A DNA stretch of 21,003 nt from Alphaproteobacteria bacterium (GTDB lineage Bacteria > Pseudomonadota > Alphaproteobacteria > UBA11222). The position numbers and the translations under genes were made by a program. This document shows, one piece after another, positions 1-6,746 of this stretch. The stretch spans positions 1-21,003 of the forward strand of contig DMKG01000202.1 in the NCBI GenBank assembly GCA_003454415.1. Reading direction: 5' to 3'. The number at the start of each line of letters is the position of its first letter. Within the stretch, counting starts at the first letter, position 1. Under the pieces are notes generated by a model. It was not told the origin of the DNA and made no database searches. It saw nothing but the letters and a program-made list of their open reading frames with translations.

Positions 1-47
1 TTATCTTCCTTGCCGGCGTCCTCGAGAAGTTTCTGTAATGCTTCCAT
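1..47 (-). CDS. Possible 5' end of a cut-off hypothetical gene
   Basis: Reading leftward from an ATG at 45-47 gives MEALQKLLEDAGKED and then runs off the window edge. It lies 18 bases past the rhodanese stop and on the same strand, as an operon neighbour would. The composition (amphipathic, Leu/Glu/Lys) looks protein-like, but there is no clear ribosome binding site. A competing start at 55-57 in another frame closes after only 18 codons. Too little is visible to name a function. Confidence 0.35.
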   Translation of the reverse strand, partial: MEALQKLLEDAGKED

Positions 48-65
48 GAAGCCGCATATGCAATC

Positions 66-398
66 TTACACCATCTGTTTCTCCTTGCCTTCGAGCCAAT
101 CCTTGGCGCCGCCTTCGTAATCGAAGACTTGCGAGAATCCGGCCTCATCAAGCTTTTTAGCCGCCTTCGGCGAAGCATCGCATTCGAAGCTGGCGCAGTA
201 GACCACAATCTTGCGGTCTTTGGCTCCGGCGACTTTCTCCACCATCTGCACAAAGTCACCATCCTCATGCGGAAGATTGATCGACGTGCGAATATGCTGC
301 TTGTTGAATTTTTCGCGCGGCAGCACGTTGATCAGCACGAAATCCTGTTCCCGTTCGTCGTTCATCCGTTTGAGTTCAAGTCTGGTGATCGGTTTCAT
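66..398 (-). CDS. Single-domain rhodanese-like protein
   Basis: About 110 residues, the usual size of a single rhodanese domain. The N-terminal half has the typical pattern of a strand followed by an acidic or polar loop (FVLINVLPREKF, then HIRTSINLPH). The putative catalytic cysteine lies in the VVYCASFEC segment at about residue 68, followed by an amphipathic helix (AAKKLDEAGF) and the closing YEGGAKDWLEG segment. Such proteins carry persulfide sulfur or take part in thiol redox chemistry; the substrate cannot be read from sequence. I chose the ATG at 396-398 because AAGGAG lies six bases upstream. An overlapping GTG at 401 would be too close to that site. The gene follows the MauE-like gene by about 30 bases on the same strand, suggesting a shared redox or sulfur role (inference). 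Confidence 0.85.
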   Translation of the reverse strand: MKPITRLELKRMNDEREQDFVLINVLPREKFNKQHIRTSINLPHEDGDFVQMVEKVAGAKDRKIVVYCASFECDASPKAAKKLDEAGFSQVFDYEGGAKDWLEGKEKQMV

Positions 399-428
399 CA
401 CTTTCTCCTTGGCTTAACGTGAGTGCCG

Positions 429-962
429 CTAGCCGCCCATGCGCATAAACAGCATGACGGCAGCCATCAGGCCCATGCCGATATCTTCGGTGAGCGTTAC
501 AGTGCTGAGCGGCACATCCAGCACCGATCCCATGCAGGGGCAGTTGATGTCCAGTCCTCGCTTCAATGCCCGCACCACGCCGACCGCCCCGATGGTCATT
601 ACAATAATCGTTAGTATGTAAGTGGTGGCGGGATGGAAAAACCCGAAATATGCAAGTCCCAGCCCCAGTTCGATGAAGGGGTAAATATAGCCGTACGGGT
701 GGAAACGCTTGGCGATGAGATCGTACATTTCAAACCCGTCCGCAAAGGCGGAAAGGTGGAAGATTTTCAGCATCGCGAAAGCGGATAGAAAAAATCCCAT
801 GAAATAGTGCATCCAACGTATCCACCAGCCGCCGCCAAGCGGCCAGACAAGAGCAAAGCCGACGGCTGCGGCGATCAGAATCAAGGCTGTAAGCGGCCAG
901 TAATCGCGCAAAGATCCGCCGCGATTTTCTTCCTGTTTCTTGAAGCTGGGGTCCTTCGCCAC
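429..962 (-). CDS. MauE/DoxX-like redox-associated membrane protein
   Basis: A 177-residue protein with about four hydrophobic segments: near residues 23-41, 50-70, 91-109 and 113-131, with a last one near 158-173. The segment INCPCMGSVLDVPLSTVTL at about 139-157 carries a C-x-C pair (C141, C143) followed by a Gly/Ser/Pro-rich stretch. This is the pattern of MauE-type subunits, which support disulfide handling in the periplasm; other homologues are annotated DoxX-like. No mau cluster is present, so a methylamine role is unlikely. The start is GTG at 960-962 with GGAAGG eight bases upstream. It begins only 3 bases after the end of the small upstream ORF and is followed by a rhodanese gene, which fits a thiol-redox operon (inference). 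Confidence 0.75.
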   Translation of the reverse strand: MAKDPSFKKQEENRGGSLRDYWPLTALILIAAAVGFALVWPLGGGWWIRWMHYFMGFFLSAFAMLKIFHLSAFADGFEMYDLIAKRFHPYGYIYPFIELGLGLAYFGFFHPATTYILTIIVMTIGAVGVVRALKRGLDINCPCMGSVLDVPLSTVTLTEDIGMGLMAAVMLFMRMGG

Positions 963-965
963 GCC

Positions 966-1169
966 TCAATCCTTCCTCTTCCCTTCACCGCCACGCTTGT
1001 CATATTTTTGTTTCACGGCGCACCAGGCTGGCGCGCCGTCTTTCCACGCGCGCCGACTTTCTTGCGCTTTTTTGAGCTCTTTATATGGTTCCAGGCAGAT
1101 ATGCTGGGCGCGGTTGGAAAGGTTATGCATCATACTGTCTGGCAGATCGGAACTGGTCTGGTGGAGCAC
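966..1169 (-). CDS. Small hypothetical protein between thiolase and MauE-like genes
   Basis: A 67-residue basic protein with no family I recognise. It has two cysteines (HIC near residue 25 and WCAV near 49) and a Lys/Arg-rich tail. It is supported by its position: it fills the gap between the thiolase stop (1185) and the MauE-like start (962) on the same strand, with gaps of 15 and 3 bases. A clear AGGAG lies eight bases before the GTG start at 1167-1169. A second possible start is a Met pair near residues 13-14. No signal peptide or membrane segment is seen. It is probably translated, with function unknown. Confidence 0.6.
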   Translation of the reverse strand: MLHQTSSDLPDSMMHNLSNRAQHICLEPYKELKKAQESRRAWKDGAPAWCAVKQKYDKRGGEGKRKD

Positions 1170-1184
1170 AGCTGTCTCTCCTAT

Positions 1185-2366
1185 TCATTCCATCCGTTCA
1201 ATACACATTGCGATGCCCATGCCGCCGCCGATGCAGAGCGTCACTAGTCCGCGCTTTTTATCCCGTGCTTTCATGGCGTGAAGCAATGTCACCAGCAGCC
1301 GGGCGCCGGAAGCGCCGATGGGGTGGCCCAGCGCGATGGCGCCGCCATTGACGTTCACTTTTTCGTGCGGCCAGTCCATCTCGCGCAGCACATAGAGCGT
1401 TTGTGCTGCGAACGCCTCGTTTTCCTCAATGAGATCGAGATCGCCGTTGCTCCAACCCGCACGCTTCATGGCGAGTCTGCTCGCCGGAGCCGGGCCGATG
1501 CCCATCACTTGTGGATCGACGCCCGCTTGCGCCCAGGAAACGATGCGCGCCAGTGGCGTAATATTGCGGCTCCCGGCTTCTTCTTCCGTCATCAGGGCCA
1601 CGCCTGCGGCGCCGTCATCAATGCTGGAGCTGTTGCCCGCTGTTACTGTGCCGCCTTCCATAAAGGCGGGCTTTAATGTGGAAAGTTTATCCTTCGTCAG
1701 GTCCGGACGTGGAGCAGTATCTCTTTTCACCGTTTCGCCGTCCGTTTCCACCAGGACGATTTCCTCCTCAAAGCGGCCTTGCTCCGCCGCTTCTTTGGCG
1801 CGCATCTGGGACTGATAGGCGTAGGCGTCCTGTTCCTCGCGCGAAATGCCATAGTGTCTTGCAATATTCTCTGACGTGACGCCCATATGACAACCTGAAA
1901 AGGCGTCGGTCAGGCCGTCGAACATCATCGTATCCAATAGCTCGATCGCGCCAAGCTTTTTGCCGAAACGAGCCAGCACCGCATGGCGCGCGCGGCTCAT
2001 GTTTTCCTGACCGCCCGCTAGCACGACGTCAGCTTCGCCGGTCAAGATCATCTGTGTACCAATGATGACAGAGCGCAATCCCGATCCACACACCTGATTG
2101 ACCAGCCAGGCTGGCGTGGCCTCGGATAGACCTGCTTTGATCGAAGCCTGCCGCGCGGGGTTCATTCCTACGCCTGCTGTGAGAACATTACCCATTATGA
2201 CCGATGAAACCTCGTCCACTTCAAGCCCGCTGCGCTTGCACAGTTCCTTCAGCACGACCGAGCCCAACTCATAGCATTCCAGATTTTTGAACTCGCCGTT
2301 CTGAGGCGTGATTGGCGTCCGCGCGGCGGCGGTGATAACAATGTTTGCGTTCTCTTGTACGCGCAT
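1185..2366 (-). CDS. phaA: Acetyl-CoA C-acetyltransferase (thiolase)
   Basis: A 393-residue protein, full length for a biosynthetic-type thiolase. The nucleophilic cysteine is C93 in [10 protein letters not shown]. Other catalytic elements are N316 in the ENEAFA motif, H348 in [12 protein letters not shown], and the second catalytic cysteine C378 in [13 protein letters not shown]. The enzyme joins two acetyl-CoA to acetoacetyl-CoA or runs in reverse. The start at 2364-2366 is fixed by AAGGAGG five bases upstream. It is the first gene of the leftward operon and is divergent from the plus-strand operon with PHA synthase and a beta-oxidation-type fusion protein. It could therefore serve PHA synthesis or breakdown of 3-ketoacyl-CoA. 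The family is certain; the symbol phaA is the likelier of the two roles. Confidence 0.92.
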   Translation of the reverse strand: MRVQENANIVITAAARTPITPQNGEFKNLECYELGSVVLKELCKRSGLEVDEVSSVIMGNVLTAGVGMNPARQASIKAGLSEATPAWLVNQVCGSGLRSVIIGTQMILTGEADVVLAGGQENMSRARHAVLARFGKKLGAIELLDTMMFDGLTDAFSGCHMGVTSENIARHYGISREEQDAYAYQSQMRAKEAAEQGRFEEEIVLVETDGETVKRDTAPRPDLTKDKLSTLKPAFMEGGTVTAGNSSSIDDGAAGVALMTEEEAGSRNITPLARIVSWAQAGVDPQVMGIGPAPASRLAMKRAGWSNGDLDLIEENEAFAAQTLYVLREMDWPHEKVNVNGGAIALGHPIGASGARLLVTLLHAMKARDKKRGLVTLCIGGGMGIAMCIERME

Positions 2367-2528
2367 GTCCGCCTCCTTTCCGTGCTCTCTCAGGTGAGTT
2401 GTAAAAAGCCTTAACCTAAGCAGGAACCGAATAAAATATCTGTATGGAATGCCATTTTCTTATTGGATTTTTAGATACGGCCATCGGTTCAGAACAGATA
2501 CTTTATTTATAAGTCAGCATACTCCGTT

Positions 2529-2541
2529 CCTGTGACACAGG
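2529..2541. promoter_or_regulatory. 13-base inverted repeat, possible operator
   Basis: CCTGTGACACAGG has perfect 6-base arms around one central base. It lies in the divergent control region about 105 bases before the phosphotransacylase start. Dyads of this size often bind dimeric regulators. No regulator gene is nearby, so the cognate protein is unknown. Confidence 0.3.
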
Positions 2542-2602
2542 GTTCCGAGTTAGCGGGCTTTCCTGAATATTCCTGCCGTCACGATTGCTTGGAAGCGAAT
2601 GC

Positions 2603-2622
2603 GTCCGGCATCGGCGCCGGAC
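2603..2622 (+). promoter_or_regulatory. 5' leader hairpin before the phosphotransacylase gene
   Basis: GTCCGGC and GCCGGAC form a perfect 7-base G/C-rich stem around a 6-base loop, ending about 13 bases before the AAGGA ribosome binding site. No T-run follows, so it is not a classical terminator. It could stabilise the leader or affect translation (inference). Confidence 0.3.
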
Positions 2623-2647
2623 AAAACACAAGAAAAGGAATCCGCCT

Positions 2648-3637
2648 ATGCGACCGCAACGTAAGCCACAAGCCAGGCAGGAAAACACCGCTGATATCCC
2701 TTTCTATCGTAAGCTGATCGGTAAGGGCGCGCAGCCTGCCGCGCTGAAGACGGCGGTTGTGATGCCGGTGGATGAGCGCTCACTTAAGGGCGCGGTGGAG
2801 GCGGTTCATAAGGATATGATCATGCCTGTTCTGATCGGGCCGGAAGACGAAATCCGTAAAACGGCAGAGGAACACAGCCTGGATATCGGCCAGCTTGAGA
2901 TCGAGGATTGCGCCAACGAACAAGAAGCGTCGCAGCGCGCAGTGGAATTGGCGGCTCAAGGCCGGGTGGAAGCTATTATGAAAGGGCATCTGCCCACCCA
3001 CATTTTGTTAAAAGCTGTGGTGCAAGAAAGCCAGCTTCGCACTGGGCGTAACATGAGTCATGTTTTTGCGCTTGCGGGAAAAGACTATCCTAAGCCGCTT
3101 TTTATAAGCGACGCAGCGCTTAATATTGATCCGACATTGGAGGAAAAGCGAAATATCACGCAAAACGCCATTGATCTTTTCCGCTGTCTTGGATTTGGCA
3201 CGCCAAAAGTAGCTCTGCTTTCCGCCACCGAGCACGTCACGAGCGATATTCCGGACACCATCGAAGCGGCAGCCATATGCAAAATGGCGGATCGCGGCGC
3301 CATCACTGGCGGTATTGTGGAGGGACCGCTCGCCTTCGACAACGCTATTTCCAAGAAAGCGGCAGAAGCGAAAGGCATCAAATCAAAAGTGGCGGGCGAG
3401 GCCGATATTCTCATTGTTCCCGATCTACAGTCGGGCAACATGCTCTACAAGCAAATGCGCTATCTGGCGGGTTATGAAGCGGCGGGTATCGTTATGGGCG
3501 CGCGCATACCTGTCATTCTCACTTCCCGCGCCGCGACCACGCCGACGCGACTGGCTTCGTGCGCGCTGGCGCTGATGGTTGCGGAACAAGGCGCGCAAGA
3601 GCGGCGCGAACCGGTTGAGATCGAAAAGCGGCTTTAA
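2648..3637 (+). CDS. Phosphate acetyl/butyryltransferase family enzyme (Pta/Ptb)
   Basis: A 329-residue protein matching the length of the short, single-domain phosphotransacylases. Such enzymes convert acyl-CoA plus phosphate to acyl-phosphate plus CoA. Recognisable blocks are MPVLIGPEDEI, AIMKGHLPTHILLKAV, the ISDAALNIDP segment, VALLSATEHV, ITGGIVEGPLAFDNAIS, ADILIVPDLQSGNMLYKQM and PVILTSRA. The start is the ATG at 2648, eight bases after AAGGA; an upstream in-frame ATG at 2585 would encode only a basic, unconserved leader. The kinase gene follows after 30 bases, the usual partner that turns acyl-phosphate and ADP into ATP plus acid. The acyl group (acetyl, propionyl or butyryl) cannot be decided from sequence. 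Homologues are often misnamed bifunctional enoyl-CoA hydratase, but no hydratase domain is present. Confidence 0.88.
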   Translation: MRPQRKPQARQENTADIPFYRKLIGKGAQPAALKTAVVMPVDERSLKGAVEAVHKDMIMPVLIGPEDEIRKTAEEHSLDIGQLEIEDCANEQEASQRAVELAAQGRVEAIMKGHLPTHILLKAVVQESQLRTGRNMSHVFALAGKDYPKPLFISDAALNIDPTLEEKRNITQNAIDLFRCLGFGTPKVALLSATEHVTSDIPDTIEAAAICKMADRGAITGGIVEGPLAFDNAISKKAAEAKGIKSKVAGEADILIVPDLQSGNMLYKQMRYLAGYEAAGIVMGARIPVILTSRAATTPTRLASCALALMVAEQGAQERREPVEIEKRL

Positions 3638-3667
3638 GCGTTCCGCATAGTCCCAGGAGGTAACGTC

Positions 3668-4870
3668 ATGAACGGTCACATACTCACCTGTAATGCGGGA
3701 TCCGGCAGTTTCAAATCCGCGCTATTCTGTGCTGACAGCCTGGAGTTGCTCTGCCGGCTATCCGCGGATTATCACGAAGATCCATCCGTTTTGCGCATAA
3801 CCAATGCGCAAGGTGAAGAAAAAAATCGCATACCTCTGAATGAGGCGAACAGCCGCGCCAGCGTCGAAGCTGTTCTGGACTGGGTTGGAAAGCAGAAAGA
3901 TATTGGGATCAAAGCGGTTGGACACCGGGTGGTGCATGGCGGCGAGAGACTGACAAGGCCGGTGCGCCTTAACGATGAGGTGCTGGAGGAAATGAAGAAG
4001 CTTAATCCGCTGGCGCCGCTGCATCAACCGCATAACATTACACCCATCACCCATATCTGCAACTTTATGCCCGATCTTCCGCAGATCGTCTGCTTTGACA
4101 CCTCATTTCATGCCACACAGAGTCAAGAGGCTAAAACCTACGCCCTGCCGAGAGAACTCAGAGAGAAAGGCATCAGGCGTTACGGTTTCCACGGCCTGTC
4201 TTACGAATATATCGCCTCCTGCCTCGATCTGTTGCCTGAGAAAAACAGGGATCGGGTAATCGTTGCCCATTTGGGCAGCGGTTGCAGCGCGTGTGCATTG
4301 AAGGACGGCAAAAGTTTCGCCACCACTATGGGCTTAACGGCGCTCGAAGGATTGATGATGCGCACGCGCTGTGGCGACCTAGACCCCGGCGCGGTCCTGT
4401 ACCTGCTGCGCGAAGAAGGCTACGCGCCACAGGAACTGGAGAAGCTGCTGTATCTTGAGTCCGGGCTGAAAGGGATGGCGGGCGGCGCAGGCGACATGCG
4501 AGAGATCCTGAATACCAAGGAAAAAGACGAAAAGGCCCGCATGGCTTTCGAGTTGTTCTGCTTCATGGCGGCGCGGGAAATTGGCGGGCTCGCCGCCGTG
4601 CTCGGCGGCATGCAGGCGCTGATATTCACTGGCAAGGTGGGTGAGTTGGCGCACAAGACGCGCGCGCGCATCTGCGAATATTTCACATGGATGGGATTGC
4701 GTCTTGACGAAAGCGCGAATGAGCAAAATGAGGAAACCATTTGCGCCAACGGAAGCAGCGTGATCGTACGCGCCATGGAGACCAATGAAGCATTAATGAT
4801 TGCCCGTCATACGAAACGCTTAACTCAAGGAAAGGAGTTCCCAAATGGCAAGGAGCGGAGCGCGGCGTAA
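3668..4870 (+). CDS. ackA: Acetate/butyrate kinase family enzyme
   Basis: A 400-residue ASKHA-fold kinase interconverting acyl-phosphate + ADP and carboxylate + ATP. Expected family residues are present: N in CNAGSGSFKSALF, R in GHRVVHGG, H in LAPLHQPHNI, D in CFDTSFHA, H in RRYGFHGLSYEYI, R in MMRTRCGDLDPG and E in TNEALMIAR. Two motifs deviate from the common form. HLGNGAS appears as HLGSGCS, and FTGGIGENS appears as FTGKVGELA, so substrate preference may differ from housekeeping acetate kinase. The start is fixed by AGGAGG seven bases before the ATG. The last 26 bases overlap the PHA synthase gene in another frame, which points to coupled translation. With the preceding phosphotransacylase it forms the classical substrate-level phosphorylation pair. 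Confidence 0.92.
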   Translation: MNGHILTCNAGSGSFKSALFCADSLELLCRLSADYHEDPSVLRITNAQGEEKNRIPLNEANSRASVEAVLDWVGKQKDIGIKAVGHRVVHGGERLTRPVRLNDEVLEEMKKLNPLAPLHQPHNITPITHICNFMPDLPQIVCFDTSFHATQSQEAKTYALPRELREKGIRRYGFHGLSYEYIASCLDLLPEKNRDRVIVAHLGSGCSACALKDGKSFATTMGLTALEGLMMRTRCGDLDPGAVLYLLREEGYAPQELEKLLYLESGLKGMAGGAGDMREILNTKEKDEKARMAFELFCFMAAREIGGLAAVLGGMQALIFTGKVGELAHKTRARICEYFTWMGLRLDESANEQNEETICANGSSVIVRAMETNEALMIARHTKRLTQGKEFPNGKERSAA

Positions 4871-6731
4871 ACGGATACAGCAGGCAAAACCAAAGGTGCT
4901 GGAAAAGAAACTGCGCGATGGCGGGCAGATCATCCCCTTTGGCCCCACACGCGATCCTAATGAACGGATGAGCTTGAGCCAAGTGACGGAAAGCCTGGCT
5001 GAAATGGAGCCGTCTGCGCGCGGCGAAATGATGGATCGTCTTGCCCATGCCCTGTTCGGACAGATCACAACCGGATTTTCTCCGGCGGCGCTCATTGTGG
5101 CCTATACCAATTGGTGGGCGCATATCAGTATGGCGCCATATCGCCGCGCGGAATTGGCGATGAGCGCAATAGAACATGGGTGGCGGTTAGCATTTAATAG
5201 CGCCGAATATCTGTGGCTTGGAAATGAAGAGGCGTTCGATACCGAGGATAAGCGGTTCGAGCAGCGTTTCCGGCATGAGAGTTGGCGGAAATGGCCGTAT
5301 AATCTGTTGGCGCAGGCGTATCTTGATGCGGAAGAATGGTGGTGCGACCTGAGTAATGTGCGCGGCATGAATGAGCATCACAAGAAACTGGTGCGCTTTG
5401 CGCGCTATCAGTGGCTCAATGCGCTGTCACCTGAGAATAATCCCCTGATCAATCCGGCGGTCACGGAAAAAGCATGGAATATGCGCGGTCTCAATTTTAT
5501 CAAGGGATTCACGCACATGGTGGAGGATGCGTATCGGCGGCTCACTCATCAACCCGATATCGGCGTAGAGCATTTCGATATCGGCAAGGATGTGGCCGCC
5601 AGCGAAGGTAAAGTGATCTACCGCAACGCACTCTTCGAGCTGATCCAGTACGCGCCGCAAACTAAGGAGGTCTACCCCGAGCCTCTGCTCATCGTTCCCG
5701 CCTGGATCATGAAATACTATATTCTTGACCTGGAGCCGCGCCACTCCATGGTGAAATACCTGGTGGAGCAAGGCCATACCGTATTCATGATTTCCTGGAA
5801 GAATCCGGACGCCCGTTACCGGGATATCGGATTCACCGATTACCTGCATCACGGCCTCCTGGAGGCGTATAAACAGGTGCTGAAAGTGACGCCAGATCAT
5901 CAGCCGCATATGATCGGCTACTGCATTGGCGGCACGCTGCTCTCGATGGCGGCTGCGTATCTTTCCGCCAAGGAAGAAAAACCATTCAAAACCATAACCC
6001 TGTTCGCCGCGCTGACCGATTTTGAGGAACCGGGACAGCTCATGAACTTTATCGATGAATCACAGCTTACTTATATCGAAGACATTATGTTCAGCCAGGG
6101 TTATCTGCGTGGCGACCAGATTTCTTCCGCGTTCGACCTGCTCAAACCGCGCGAACTGATCTGGTCGAAATTGGCTCAAAGTTACCTTTTTGGTGAACGC
6201 AGCGAGCCATTTGATTTAATGGCGTGGAGTGAAGACACTACCCGGCTTCCCTATCGCATGCACTCCGAGTATCTGCGCCAGTTATACCTTAATAACGCGC
6301 TTTCCGAAGGCGATTTCGAAATAGACGGCGTAGTGCTGGATCTCGACACCATCGAAACGCCGATGTTTGTCGTCACCACCGAACACGATCACATCGCGCC
6401 CTGGAAATCGGTATATAAGATCAATCTTCTGACCGACACGGAAATCACCTACGTGCTGGCAAGCGGGGGTCATAATGGTGGAATCATCAGTGAGCCAGGG
6501 CATGAAGGCAGAAGTTACCGCATTGGCAAACGGCCCAAAGACGGAAGATATATCCGACCTGAAAAATGGAGGAAACAGCACGAAGCCAAGCAGGGCTCAT
6601 GGTGGCCAGATTGGCATAAGTGGCTGGCCGGTCATTCGGGCAGGAAAGGCAAACCGCCTCCCATGGGTGCTTCCGGCAAAGGACTCAAACTGCTTGAGGA
6701 CGCGCCGGGAAAATATGTGCATGAGCACTGA
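4845..6731 (+). CDS. phaC: Poly(3-hydroxyalkanoate) synthase, class I-like
   Basis: A 628-residue alpha/beta-hydrolase-fold polymerase adding 3-hydroxyacyl units from CoA thioesters to the growing polyester on storage granules. The lipase-like box is GYCIGG, with the nucleophile at about C360. The other triad members fit D515 (EHDHIAPW) and H543 (SGGHNGG). The family block LLIVPAWIMKYYILDL is at about 281-296, and the N-terminal 240 residues form the less conserved PhaC N domain. It is slightly longer than the well-known class I enzymes (about 590) because of extra residues at both ends. The start ATG at 4845 has AAGGAG seven bases upstream and lies inside the end of the kinase gene. No phaB, phaE/phaR subunit or phasin is seen nearby. 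Confidence 0.93.
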   Translation: MARSGARRKRIQQAKPKVLEKKLRDGGQIIPFGPTRDPNERMSLSQVTESLAEMEPSARGEMMDRLAHALFGQITTGFSPAALIVAYTNWWAHISMAPYRRAELAMSAIEHGWRLAFNSAEYLWLGNEEAFDTEDKRFEQRFRHESWRKWPYNLLAQAYLDAEEWWCDLSNVRGMNEHHKKLVRFARYQWLNALSPENNPLINPAVTEKAWNMRGLNFIKGFTHMVEDAYRRLTHQPDIGVEHFDIGKDVAASEGKVIYRNALFELIQYAPQTKEVYPEPLLIVPAWIMKYYILDLEPRHSMVKYLVEQGHTVFMISWKNPDARYRDIGFTDYLHHGLLEAYKQVLKVTPDHQPHMIGYCIGGTLLSMAAAYLSAKEEKPFKTITLFAALTDFEEPGQLMNFIDESQLTYIEDIMFSQGYLRGDQISSAFDLLKPRELIWSKLAQSYLFGERSEPFDLMAWSEDTTRLPYRMHSEYLRQLYLNNALSEGDFEIDGVVLDLDTIETPMFVVTTEHDHIAPWKSVYKINLLTDTEITYVLASGGHNGGIISEPGHEGRSYRIGKRPKDGRYIRPEKWRKQHEAKQGSWWPDWHKWLAGHSGRKGKPPPMGASGKGLKLLEDAPGKYVHEH

Positions 6732-6746
6732 AGGGGGAAATCACTT

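Larger units (their letters stand above)
2367..2647. promoter_or_regulatory. Divergent intergenic control region
   Basis: These 281 bases separate the leftward thiolase operon from the rightward storage operon, so both must start transcription here. The middle part (about 2400-2520) is visibly A/T-rich compared with flanking genes. Two inverted repeats, listed separately, lie on the rightward side. I could not assign a convincing -35/-10 pair, and no FNR/FixK-type TTGAT-N4-ATCAA site is visible. Confidence 0.6.

Noticed and set aside
2603-2622. Rho-independent terminator before the phosphotransacylase gene
   Set aside because: The stem is not followed by a T-run on either strand, so it is kept only as a possible leader structure.
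2585-2647. Earlier in-frame start for the phosphotransacylase
   Set aside because: It would add a basic, unconserved leader that runs through the 5' hairpin and the ribosome binding site; the ATG at 2648 is better placed.
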